The notes under the pieces are model-generated. The model was not told the DNA's origin, did not search any database, and was given only the letters and a program-made list of their open reading frames with translations. Made by a program: the position numbers and the translations under genes. DNA of 43,079 bases from a virus, in IMG/VR virus record IMGVR_UViG_3300007907_000056, positions 1-43,079 of that record. One strand, given 5' to 3'. Position 1 is the stretch's first letter. Every line of letters begins with the position of its first letter. Below, in pieces: positions 16,259-24,323 of this stretch.

Positions 16259-17606
16259 CGTCATCACCATCAATCGGTTCTAACTGAGTCCCATAAAGTA
16301 AAGCGTCCTTCTGCATCTCCTCTAACTCCCACTCAACATCATCGACTTGAGATAGCATTCCAAGTCTTGAGCGTTCACTGATATGTCCTTTAAATGCTGC
16401 GGTTGTTTGCGCTTCGTCTAATAAGTTATCTGGTAGATTTCTCTTCCACATAAAAAAGACCTTCAAGTAGTCTTCTTGAGTAACACTGTTACGTTTTGAC
16501 CAGGCACTGAACAATACCTTGAATTGATAACGAAGTGCCGCGTTAAACTTCCGTTCCATAGTGATACATTTCGATTCCATCGAAAGCAATTTAAATCTCA
16601 TGGCAACACCTGTAATCGTTCCACCAAACGAATCGTCCCCAAAGTTAACTGACTTAGCAAAACGAAGAATGTTTTCTTCCAAACGATCTAGATGGTTTTC
16701 AATCATCTGATCGTTAATATCCTTTGTAAGATATTTCACATCATCATGTTCACCGAGTAATTCAAATATGCCTGATTTCTTTAATTCTTTGAGCGTGTCT
16801 TCATCTGCCCCCATACCTTTAAGAATGAGATAAGCTAGACGATATTGTTCAATCTCGTTAGAAGCATCTGAAAGTGTTCTGTCGTATGCATCGATTAATG
16901 CTAAAACTTTCTCAGCATCAGCTTTCATTTCTTTATTGTTCGCTACTCCGAACAAGGGATTGTATTCAAATAAATGTGGTCTTATATCGACCAATTCCAA
17001 ATTGATAAAGGTGTAAACATCAGTTGAATCATAAAACTCAACACATTGATCATCACCAGATGGATAAACCCATAGTGAATATTCAGGCTCATGGATATCT
17101 TCACCAATAAAAACAGTTTCCCAAGGATCGATGTTCTTTATTCTCTCTTTTCCGTCTGATTTATCAACGTATACCAGTCGAGATGCCTTACCACAGATGG
17201 CTGCCATTTTACCAAGTTCTGAATCTGCATCTTGTGCATTGTTACGCAACAAAAATTCTTCGACTTGCTCTTTTAGTGGTTTATTTTCTTTATCTACATC
17301 GTAGCTAATCCCGTGACCGAACAAATAGCCTACCTTCGTGTCCACGATATCTGCATCAAAGGCATTATTTAAGCGATTGTCTACTTTGTCATCAAGTCGC
17401 TGGACACCTTTGTTCTCTCCAAAACTATCATAGGCAGCTACCGGGCGTTTAAAGATAGTTGGACCGTCTAGATCTGCTTTATAGCGCTCATATAAACTTT
17501 CCATACGCTTATGATCCACTTTATGTGCCGATAGGATTTCAGAAATTAACGTTTCATCAATTCCGTTTTCGTCTAGCTGCTTCTTGAATTTCCTCAAAGT
17601 ATTCAC
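16245..17606 (-). CDS. Portal protein (SPP1 gp6-like)
   Basis: The product has 453 residues. The N-terminal region ([19 protein letters not shown], then [20 protein letters not shown] and [20 protein letters not shown]) is typical of the SPP1 gp6-like portal family. The portal is the dodecameric ring for DNA packaging. An acidic C-terminus (IDGDDDEPN) is common. It overlaps the large terminase by 4 bp, as in most SPP1-like phages. Confidence 0.93.
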   Translation of the reverse strand: MNTLRKFKKQLDENGIDETLISEILSAHKVDHKRMESLYERYKADLDGPTIFKRPVAAYDSFGENKGVQRLDDKVDNRLNNAFDADIVDTKVGYLFGHGISYDVDKENKPLKEQVEEFLLRNNAQDADSELGKMAAICGKASRLVYVDKSDGKERIKNIDPWETVFIGEDIHEPEYSLWVYPSGDDQCVEFYDSTDVYTFINLELVDIRPHLFEYNPLFGVANNKEMKADAEKVLALIDAYDRTLSDASNEIEQYRLAYLILKGMGADEDTLKELKKSGIFELLGEHDDVKYLTKDINDQMIENHLDRLEENILRFAKSVNFGDDSFGGTITGVAMRFKLLSMESKCITMERKFNAALRYQFKVLFSAWSKRNSVTQEDYLKVFFMWKRNLPDNLLDEAQTTAAFKGHISERSRLGMLSQVDDVEWELEEMQKDALLYGTQLEPIDGDDDEPN

Positions 17607-18868
17607 CTCTTTTCATTAACTAATTTAAGATTCTTCATCTCTACATCATCAAGTCCATACCAGATAGCTGAGAAGGTATGGGGATCTATGCTGAATTCGT
17701 CTTCAATGATTTCACCATTCTTATCCACCTTGAATGTTAAATCCTGAAGTTCGCGGATAACATCTGGACATTCGTCTGAACAAATGATTCTCTTGAATCG
17801 TTTTACTTTTTTTGTGTACTGGATTCGGGAACCGGCAAACTTACGAGTGGCCATAATCCTAAAACCGTTTTGTCTAAAGAATTGAATGGTTTTAGGTTCT
17901 GCACTATCAGCCTTGATCAGATACTTCTTAAGTTCCTGTAGTTCTTCAGCAGTACGATCATCCGTCATATTGTTTTTGTAGTACTGCCAATAGATGTATA
18001 GCGTAAGTGTGCTTAGATCTACAGCCATCCTCACAACAGCGTTATAGGAATTCACAAAACCAAAGTCCATTCCATTCTTAAGCAATGGTTTTTGAATCTT
18101 GCCTATTGCCTCCATTACTTGTTCATGCGGCTGCACTTCGAATTGAGGCAACACAAGTTTACCGTTTACGCCAAAACGCCCCTTACGCGCAATGCGGTAG
18201 AGGTCTAAGTCATGCGTCTTTAAATCTTCAAGCTGTTCAATATAACTTTCAGGTAAAAATAAGTTATCGTCAGCTGTTGAATGGTGATAATACGTGTTAC
18301 CTATGACAATTGTTTTCTTTTTATATAAATCTTCATCATCCAGGACAAAGAATTTGGTTAACTCATTTTTAAAGAAATGCTTATATGTCCAATTGCTTTT
18401 GCTGACCGGGTTAGTTGATAGAATCATATACAGGTTCAAAGTTGGATGTCGTAAACGTCCAATCAGCTCTTTAAAGCCTTCGTACTTCACCTCTGAACAT
18501 TCTTCCCCCCAAACAAGCGATACGTTATTGATAGACTTTAGCTTTGCTGGCTTATCCATCCCTTTAAAAATTATCTTAGATCCGTTCGGAAAACGTATTT
18601 GCATTGGAGAAGTTACACATCTAATTTTGTGAGCTAAATCTAAATCATTTATAATTTCTTCTAGTAAGGAGAACGTTGAATCACGATGCGTATCATACAC
18701 TTCGCGGACAACTAAAGCCGTTCGTTTCTCCTCCAATAGTTTAAAAATGATTTTCAAAGCAACATGATAAGACTTGCTACTTCCATAACCGCCAACAAGG
18801 AATTGAAACTTCTGTTTCCAGTCAAACAAAAAATCCTCAAAATGAGGATTTACGGTCTTTTCAATCAT
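17603..18868 (-). CDS. Large terminase subunit
   Basis: The product has 421 residues from an ATG at 18866-18868, with GGAG upstream inside the HNH gene. The ATPase has Walker A GGYGSSKS at about residue 26-33, Walker B-like [11 protein letters not shown] at about 115, and a coupling motif LSTNP. The nuclease half has [16 protein letters not shown] with its acidic residue, and a late [14 protein letters not shown]. This is the Terminase_3/PBSX type. The start codon overlaps the last codons of the HNH gene, so its translation now depends on sequence inside the invader. Confidence 0.93.
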   Translation of the reverse strand: MIEKTVNPHFEDFLFDWKQKFQFLVGGYGSSKSYHVALKIIFKLLEEKRTALVVREVYDTHRDSTFSLLEEIINDLDLAHKIRCVTSPMQIRFPNGSKIIFKGMDKPAKLKSINNVSLVWGEECSEVKYEGFKELIGRLRHPTLNLYMILSTNPVSKSNWTYKHFFKNELTKFFVLDDEDLYKKKTIVIGNTYYHHSTADDNLFLPESYIEQLEDLKTHDLDLYRIARKGRFGVNGKLVLPQFEVQPHEQVMEAIGKIQKPLLKNGMDFGFVNSYNAVVRMAVDLSTLTLYIYWQYYKNNMTDDRTAEELQELKKYLIKADSAEPKTIQFFRQNGFRIMATRKFAGSRIQYTKKVKRFKRIICSDECPDVIRELQDLTFKVDKNGEIIEDEFSIDPHTFSAIWYGLDDVEMKNLKLVNEKR

Positions 18869-19406
18869 CGTAGCTCCAATAGAAACCACCTGCTTTATGT
18901 TCACTGTTTATCGCATGGAAAATTGCTCCTGGTGTCACCTTATAGATTCTTGCTGCTTCACTGCCACTTTTATAAGTCTCAAGAATCTCTTTAGTTATGG
19001 GGCAAATTCTCTTGACTTTCTTTTCAGTTCTCATCAACCCATTTTCGTAAGCATGCAAAGCGTTTTCTTTATTAGTCACCCATTCTAAGTTACCAACAAA
19101 GTTGTTGAAAGGGTCGCCGTCGATATGGTTAACCTGTGGAAGATTGTTTAGGTTAGGTATAAAGGCTTCAGCTACTAACCTATGCACCAAATAATGCCCG
19201 TCTTTTAGGCTCTTTAGATGTACCGATTTTCTTTGTTTTTTCTCGCCCTTAAATTTTATGACCTGCTGTTTCATAACTCTTTGCTGAACAGTGTAGCTTC
19301 TTCCATTCGACCTTAAAGTCACTCTCGGCAAACTTCTTATACGTCCAATATTCGAGACTTGATAACTGTCTTCATAGCCTATGATGTCTTTCCAAACTTC
19401 TTCCAT
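18861..19406 (-). CDS. HNH homing endonuclease with NUMOD4 motif, between the terminase genes
   Basis: The product has 181 residues from the ATG at 19404-19406, with AAAGGATGG upstream. Residues 1-40 have the NUMOD4 pattern ([19 protein letters not shown]). The HNH core is [19 protein letters not shown] then [19 protein letters not shown]. The C-terminus is a NUMOD-like DNA-recognition helix ([16 protein letters not shown]). The gene sits between terS and terL, and its last codons overlap the terL ribosome binding site and start. Confidence 0.92.
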   Translation of the reverse strand: MEEVWKDIIGYEDSYQVSNIGRIRSLPRVTLRSNGRSYTVQQRVMKQQVIKFKGEKKQRKSVHLKSLKDGHYLVHRLVAEAFIPNLNNLPQVNHIDGDPFNNFVGNLEWVTNKENALHAYENGLMRTEKKVKRICPITKEILETYKSGSEAARIYKVTPGAIFHAINSEHKAGGFYWSYDD

Positions 19407-19620
19407 AAGAGACCATCCTTTCATGCATTTGGTGCATATCTTATTCAAATTGAGTTGACATAATTCGAGCTATGGGAAGCTAGGATTTTTAAAAAGCCAA
19501 TATTACCAAGGCTTTAGAAGCTTCGGTTTTTATTGTTTATGCGTAATTTTATACATTGTTGATTTGAAGGGCTTTACAAGGATTCTAATAAATTATTTCC
19601 CAACTTCTGATGCATAAAAG
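19407..19620 (-). other. Intergenic region between terS and the HNH gene, with terminator-like hairpin
   Basis: On the minus strand AAAGCC-TTGGTAATATT-GGCTTT followed by TTAAAAA forms a terminator-like hairpin at 19491-19515. A smaller ATGCA/TGCAT hairpin lies just before the HNH ribosome binding site. The plus strand near 19559 has GTTGATTTGAA, also present on the minus strand near 14040. No gene is seen. A terminator between terS and terL would be unusual and may have arrived with the endonuclease. Confidence 0.45.
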
Positions 19621-20466
19621 TTATTCCTTGCTTTTGCTACGAATAATGATTTCAATTGGTCCCTCACCTTTATTACCGTTCAACTTCTCAATTTCTGCAT
19701 TAGTCTTAACAATATCTGTTTTTAACTTCTCTTCTTGGAGCTTCTTCTTATCATTTTCAGAAAGAAGGTCAAAATACTTCGTAAGCATATCCAGAGCTTT
19801 CATCTTGTCAGCAAGCTTAACTGTTATGCCCTCTTTCCCTTGCTTCACTTCTGTAACGATTGAACCGTCAATATCCGATGAATCATTCAAGTGAACGTAA
19901 TTAAAAGCATAAGTCTTCATGTTACCATGCATATCAAGTTCAGGATCTCCGTCCTCGTTATACATAATCTCCTCTTGGCGACCAAACTTTAAGAACTCCG
20001 TTATATCAGAAAAGGCGATATCAATATACTTTTGTAAGACGTCACGGACATCTAGCTTTAATTCAGTCGCTTGGTCCAACTTCATACGATCAATCTCTGA
20101 AGCTACCTTAGTATTTCTTAGTAACCCATGGCCGTTTGTCATTGCAGTAGTGTACGCACACTCATACGCTTTCTGATAAGCCTTAGTCGCATTGAAGAAC
20201 TTAATGTAGTAAATACAAAAAAGCTTCTGTTTTTCAGTTAAATCTTCTGACTCAATGACAACCTTCTTTTGTTTAGTTACGTTACCTTTTGCATTAGTTA
20301 CGTTACCATTCGTTAAGTCATCCCATTTGTCCTGATTTTTCCACTTACGAATTTGAGCGTCTGAGACGTTTAATTCAGAAGCAATATCTTTTAATAATTT
20401 CTTCCCTTTTGATTGTTTATAAATTTCATACGCTTTATCGCGTGCTGGACTTCTCGCTCTCGCCAT
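19621..20466 (-). CDS. Small terminase subunit (PBSX XtmA-like)
   Basis: The product has 281 residues. The N-terminal HTH (DIASELNVSDAQIRKWKNQD, about 25-45) binds the packaging site. The central terminase small domain (LTEKQKLFCIYYIKFFNATK, then AYECAYTTAMTNGHGLLRNT) fits the Terminase_2/XtmA family. A C-terminal coiled coil (KKKLQEEKLKTDIVKTNAEI) would oligomerise or contact TerL. It is the first gene of the late operon. The ATG follows GGTGG. Confidence 0.92.
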   Translation of the reverse strand: MARARSPARDKAYEIYKQSKGKKLLKDIASELNVSDAQIRKWKNQDKWDDLTNGNVTNAKGNVTKQKKVVIESEDLTEKQKLFCIYYIKFFNATKAYQKAYECAYTTAMTNGHGLLRNTKVASEIDRMKLDQATELKLDVRDVLQKYIDIAFSDITEFLKFGRQEEIMYNEDGDPELDMHGNMKTYAFNYVHLNDSSDIDGSIVTEVKQGKEGITVKLADKMKALDMLTKYFDLLSENDKKKLQEEKLKTDIVKTNAEIEKLNGNKGEGPIEIIIRSKSKE

Positions 20467-20515
20467 TGTATTACCACCACACCTTCTTTCGCGCTATTCG
20501 CTTTTTTAGACATTG

Positions 20516-20550
20516 AAAAAGCACCTAAGCAATTGCCTAAGTGCTTTTTT
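20516..20550. terminator. Bidirectional terminator in the late-operon leader
   Basis: AAAAAGCAC...CTAAGCAATTGCCTAA...GTGCTTTTTT forms a strong hairpin with A- and T-runs on both sides, so it can work in either direction. It lies between the early genes (which end at 20752) and terS (which starts at 20466). It could end early transcription, and the late operon may have to read through it. Confidence 0.8.
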
Positions 20551-20751
20551 GAGTTTAGTGACTGCAGTAAACCAAAGGGGGAAATCTACTGCAGTGCTTA
20601 AGGTATATACCTATACCCTATATATGTGCGATGCCCACCAACCAAGGTCAAGTTTCCCACAATATCAGACTAGCATCTTCCATTTGCCACAGTAATGTCC
20701 TAGAATTGCCCTCTTTAATTAATTTAGTTGATTACTAGAACTGTATATTAA
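20551..20751. promoter_or_regulatory. Candidate late control region with repeated palindromes
   Basis: No gene is seen. Two identical 8 bp palindromes, ACTGCAGT, lie at 20561-20568 and 20588-20595, and GGTATATACC is at 20602-20611. On the minus strand TTGGTT, 17 bp, TATAGG gives a weak promoter-like pair near 20620-20650. ArpU-like regulators act at sites next to late promoters, so the palindromes are candidate regulator sites. A cos or pac role next to terS is also possible. The TTAATTAA repeats near 20720-20755 are AT-rich and unexplained. Confidence 0.45.
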
Positions 20752-21102
20752 TTAAGGTAATTCTATTCGTACTGTAATAACTTTTTCCCATTCAATTTCA
20801 TTAATTTTTTCTATTGTTTTTTCGTCTAAATATGTGGCAGACCAAGCAGGGTTGTTCGATGCCAATTGGTCAAAAAAATGTTCGTGTAGTTCCTCTTCAT
20901 CATCAGAACGAAAGTAAATTCTTTCACCCTTGTGGTAAACTTCATCAACTGATGCTTTTCCCCATATCCCCATGTAATATGAGAAATCATCCCCACCGAG
21001 TTCATTATCAACCATTGGCACGATTGGTAACCCTGGATTTTCTTGAATTAATTTAAGTAACTCGTTGATATTGTTTTCTTGAATTTCGTTTTCTGTAATC
21101 AA
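20752..21102 (-). CDS. Hypothetical acidic phage protein
   Basis: The likely start is TTG at 21100-21102, because GGAGG lies 8 nt upstream. The in-frame ATG five codons earlier has no such site. The product of about 116 residues is acidic, with PMVDNELGGDDFSYYMGIWG and later RSDDEEELHEHFFDQLASNN. It resembles small phage or immunity-type proteins of unknown role. It is the last gene of the early operon, after the ArpU-like regulator. Confidence 0.6.
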   Translation of the reverse strand: MITENEIQENNINELLKLIQENPGLPIVPMVDNELGGDDFSYYMGIWGKASVDEVYHKGERIYFRSDDEEELHEHFFDQLASNNPAWSATYLDEKTIEKINEIEWEKVITVRIELP

Positions 21103-21129
21103 TTTCTTGTCCTCCATCGCTTTTTATTT

Positions 21130-21687
21130 TTAACTAATCTTAATGCCGTAAACACCAAACAATATAACCGATAATCGTTCACAAGCAGTATCGATTGCTT
21201 TGTAGACGCTTCTCTCGTTTATTCTGAATTCTTCTGCGATATCTTCAATCGTTCTTCCTTCAACATATCGCATCTGCAACACTTCAAATTGACGTAAAGA
21301 ATCACGATAGGGATCGTTTTCACAAATGTACTTAAAGGCTGCAAGAGATTGATCAATGTATTGCACCATCACAATTGTTCTTTGGGTGCTAAGTTTTATG
21401 GACTTAACGATATCCTCCCCGTACACCAGTAAATCATTGATGTCCGTTTCTTCGGTAATCCCTTCTCGTTTAGCAACCTTTTTCTCCACCTTGTTTACGT
21501 AAGCTTTGAAGTCACGATAGTTTTTCAGCAATACTTTTGTATTACGTAAACGTTTATCCCTCGCATTTTGTTCATCTTCGAAGTGAAGTTTTTTGTGTAT
21601 CTCGATTGCTTTTTCCGTTGCGGTTTTAGCAGCAATTTCTGCTACTAATGTTAAGTACGCTTCCTGGTTCTTCTTCAAGTATGCCAC
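21130..21687 (-). CDS. ArpU/RinA-like late transcription regulator
   Basis: The product has 185 residues. The long N-terminal helical region (RNTKVLLKNYRDFKAYVNKV) and the C-terminal sigma-region-4-like HTH (QMRYVEGRTIEDIAEEFRIN then ERSVYKAIDTACERLSVILF) match the ArpU family. These activate late genes in Gram-positive phages. Its position just before the late region supports that. The start is GTG. The palindromes near 20561-20611 are candidate targets. Confidence 0.82.
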   Translation of the reverse strand: MAYLKKNQEAYLTLVAEIAAKTATEKAIEIHKKLHFEDEQNARDKRLRNTKVLLKNYRDFKAYVNKVEKKVAKREGITEETDINDLLVYGEDIVKSIKLSTQRTIVMVQYIDQSLAAFKYICENDPYRDSLRQFEVLQMRYVEGRTIEDIAEEFRINERSVYKAIDTACERLSVILFGVYGIKIS

Positions 21688-21692
21688 CCCCG

Positions 21693-21905
21693 TTATCGAA
21701 TAACTTTCTTCACCAGACGCTTAGGTTTATTTAGTACGACCTGACTCTTTAATCGTGTATCTCGAATAAGTGCCCACTTAGTTTGATAATAGATGGGTTC
21801 TTTATTTTCTTTTGGTATGTTGGCAATTGTAGAAATGCACTCTTTAATCGCCCTTACCATTCGGTCAATGGATTGGATAAAATCGGTTATCGCACTAGCC
21901 GTCAC
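21693..21905 (-). CDS. Small basic hypothetical protein
   Basis: The product has 70 residues from a GTG start with GGAGG upstream, overlapping the helicase stop by 4 bp. It has an N-terminal helix (TDFIQSIDRMVRAIKECI) and a very basic C-terminus (VVLNKPKRLVKKVIR). The composition suggests nucleic acid contact, but no family is recognised. Confidence 0.65.
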   Translation of the reverse strand: MTASAITDFIQSIDRMVRAIKECISTIANIPKENKEPIYYQTKWALIRDTRLKSQVVLNKPKRLVKKVIR

Positions 21906-23278
21906 ACATACTCCTCCATTCTTGCTTTAACAGCTTCTAGTAAGGCATCTTGACCTTTCTCTTTGCCCTGCAATACGTTCAATACGTGTTGGTCGATTGT
22001 ATCCTCGGTTAAGATGTGATGAATAATGACGGTCTCATCTTGCCCCTGTCTATGCAACCTCGCATTCGCCTGTTGGTACAATTCAAGGGACCATGTAAGT
22101 CCAAACCAAACTATGATGTGACCTCCATCTTGTAAATTAAGTCCATGTCCTGCAGAAGCTGGATGCGCCAGAAGAAGTTCAATCTCTCCTGCATTCCATC
22201 TCTCTATTGATCTATCAGAGTCTATTGGAATGGCTTGCTTAAACTTTTTTAGGATTCGATCTTTATCATGCTTAAAACTGTAAAACAAAAGAACGGGTTG
22301 CCCTTGTGCAGCTTCAACGATTTCTTCTAAGGCATTTAACTTTTGGTCGTGTATTTGTTGCACGCCTGCATTCTCGTTATAGCTTGCCCCATTTGACAGC
22401 TGCAGTAACTTCTGACTTAAAACTCCAGCGGTTGATGCAACGATATCGCCTTCCATGTATTCAAGGATTCGATCACGTTCTAGTTTTTTGTAAAGCTCTC
22501 TTTCTTTCAGACTTAAATCTACGGTGACGATGTTATCGATTCGTTCAGGCATGTCTAAATGGTCTTTAGCTTTCATCGATACACAAACATCTGAGATTAA
22601 ACTATATATATTTTGTTCAGCTTCTGGTTTAGGCTCATATTTATAAACGATTCGTGCGTTATTCGGATCCGTAGAAGATGGATAAAAATAACGATTTCGA
22701 TAGTGGGTGACTGTTTTTCCTAAACGCTTTCCCTGGTCAATTAAATACACTTGACTCCATAAGTCCAACAAACTATTAGGTGCCGGTGTTCCAGTTAGTC
22801 CAACGAAACGTTTAAAGGCCGGTCGTATTTTTCGTAAGGCTTTAAACCGATTCGATTTAGGGCTCTTAAAACTTGAAAGCTCGTCCACTACCAACATGTC
22901 AAACGGCATTGGTTTGCCTTCATAATGATTCACTAACCATTCCACATTCTCACGGTTGATCACGTAAATGTCTGCATCTTTTTGCAAGGCTTGCCTGCGC
23001 TTTCTCTCGTCACCCAACACTTTGGATATACGAAGATGTTTCGTATGCTCCCACTTAAAAACCTCTCTGCTCCACGTATCTTCTGCTACTCGTTTTGGTG
23101 CGATTACCAACACTTTAGTAATCTCTAAGCTGTTATATATAAGCTGTTCAACAGCGGTCAATGTGGAAACTGTTTTTCCAAGCTAAAGACCCATATCTAA
23201 AAACAAGCCGTATGAGTCATTCTTTAAAATCTGCTCAATTGCGAAAGATTGATAAGTATGCGGTTTGAAATTAACCAT
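21902..23278 (-). pseudogene. SNF2-family DEAD/DEAH helicase interrupted by an amber codon in Walker A
   Basis: Read through, the gene has 458 residues from ATG at 23276-23278 behind GGAGGTGATG. Motif I reads LDMGL-stop-LGKT, with TAG at 23183-23185. The expected GGT CTT GGA AAA ACA carries six extra bases. Later motifs are intact: DELSSFK (motif II), GLTGTPAPN (III), SAGHGLNLQ (V) and QANARLHRQGQDE (VI). Phage SNF2-type helicases normally follow a VRR-NUC gene, as here, and act in replication or recombination. A restart at TTG 23161 would lack Walker A. Possible causes are a real mutation, a scar of endonuclease activity next door, or a sequencing error. Confidence 0.85.
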
Positions 23279-23726
23279 GGTTGACATCACCTCCATATCT
23301 TGCATCATGTAATCTATGCCAGTTCAAATGCTCTTTTTGTGATTTAAATACCATTAAATTATCAGGGTGGTTATTTCTCGCATTATTATCTATATGGTGG
23401 ACCACTTCCCCTGGAAGTAAGGCTCTCCCTAACTTTTCTTCCATTACCATTCGGTGAACGTGTCTACCAAACTTCTTTGCATAGGTGCGTCCATTATTCG
23501 TACATTTTTTCTCTAGCTGCTTATTTCTAATTTTCTCCCTTTCAGTTAAAGTGAGTCCGCCTTTTTGATTCACTCTTTTATCTAGATTGTCGATACCCAT
23601 TTGTTTAACCCTACAATCCTTGCTGCAAAAAGATCTTGACCCTTTCTTTTTACCAGGATATCTTTCAAAGGTCGTTCCGCAATTAAAGCAAGTGGATTGA
23701 CGATCGTACTGTCTAGGTCTGCCCAA
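23271..23726 (-). CDS. HNH endonuclease between the VRR-NUC and helicase genes
   Basis: The product has 151 residues, with a TTG start overlapping the end of the VRR-NUC gene. An N-terminal zinc finger (CFNCGTTFERY...FCSKDC) and a C-terminal HNH core (VHRMVMEEKLGRALLPGEVV then HHIDNNARNNHPDNLMVF) are intact. The last codons (YGGDVNHG) encode the ribosome binding site and start codon of the helicase. The invader therefore sits exactly at a gene boundary and supplies the downstream start. Confidence 0.9.
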   Translation of the reverse strand: MGRPRQYDRQSTCFNCGTTFERYPGKKKGSRSFCSKDCRVKQMGIDNLDKRVNQKGGLTLTEREKIRNKQLEKKCTNNGRTYAKKFGRHVHRMVMEEKLGRALLPGEVVHHIDNNARNNHPDNLMVFKSQKEHLNWHRLHDARYGGDVNHG

Positions 23727-24009
23727 GGTTATCCCTCACCTCTCTATTAATCAATTCGTCTACTTGTTCTTTACTATCAACAACGTACACTGGATGCCCT
23801 AGTTTTAAAAACTCTCGATGGCATTTAGATTGCAAAGGTCTTGTCTTCTCACCAGGTGCTTTTACTTCTACGAAAAAATGTTTCCCTCCAGTAAGTAAAC
23901 ATAGGCGATCAGGTACACCTGATTTTCCAGGAGACACGAACTTTAAACACACCCCACCATTTTCCTCAATGTTCGTTTTTAGATACTTTTCAACATCTCT
24001 TTCTCTCAT
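23713..24009 (-). CDS. VRR-NUC domain nuclease
   Basis: The product has 98 residues: MRERDVEKYLKTNIEENGG, then KFVSPGKSGVPDRLCLLTGG, then HFFVEVKAPGEKTRPLQSKC. This is the stand-alone VRR-NUC (PD-(D/E)xK) fold with the catalytic D of VPDR and the E-x-K motif. These phage nucleases are usually next to an SNF2-type helicase and a VapE-like protein, as here. They act in replication or recombination. Confidence 0.92.
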   Translation of the reverse strand: MRERDVEKYLKTNIEENGGVCLKFVSPGKSGVPDRLCLLTGGKHFFVEVKAPGEKTRPLQSKCHREFLKLGHPVYVVDSKEQVDELINREVRDNLGQT

Positions 24010-24323
24010 GTCATAAAAACACCTTCCATATTTTAGGCGTGGGCGTGTGGGCGTAAAAACATAGCTTTTAACATATATACTGTATTAGGCGTATTAGGCG
24101 TAATGTGTACCTATTATCACTCCCTATATTAAATATAAGTTTTATTCTATTATTTTTGTCTTTACGCCCACACTAAGGCTTTACCCCTTACCGTTCTAAG
24201 TGTTGAGGTGTGGGCGCAAGGTGTGGGCGTAATCAAAATGACGACCACAACGCCCACACTAGTAAAAATTACCAATTTTATTACGCCCACACCTAGGACC
24301 GTTACGCCCACACCTGTTTTTGA
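24010..24323. other. Candidate replication origin with iterons and an AT-rich block
   Basis: This 314 bp gap has no gene. The 12 bp motif GTGTGGGCGTAA occurs seven times with at most two changes. Plus copies start at 24045, 24208 and 24221, and minus copies at 24162, 24248, 24281 and 24302. Weaker GGCGT copies are near 24039, 24084 and 24093. An AT-rich stretch from 24061 to 24160 lies between copy clusters and may be the unwinding element. The site adjoins the primase/helicase gene. This is the layout of an iteron origin. Confidence 0.75.

Noticed and set aside
21902-23161. Shorter functional helicase starting at TTG 23161
   Set aside because: It would lack Walker A and has no good ribosome binding site. 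The true start with a strong site is at 23278.
24010-24323. CRISPR array
   Set aside because: Repeats are 12 bp, in both orientations and irregularly spaced, with no uniform spacers. Iterons fit better.
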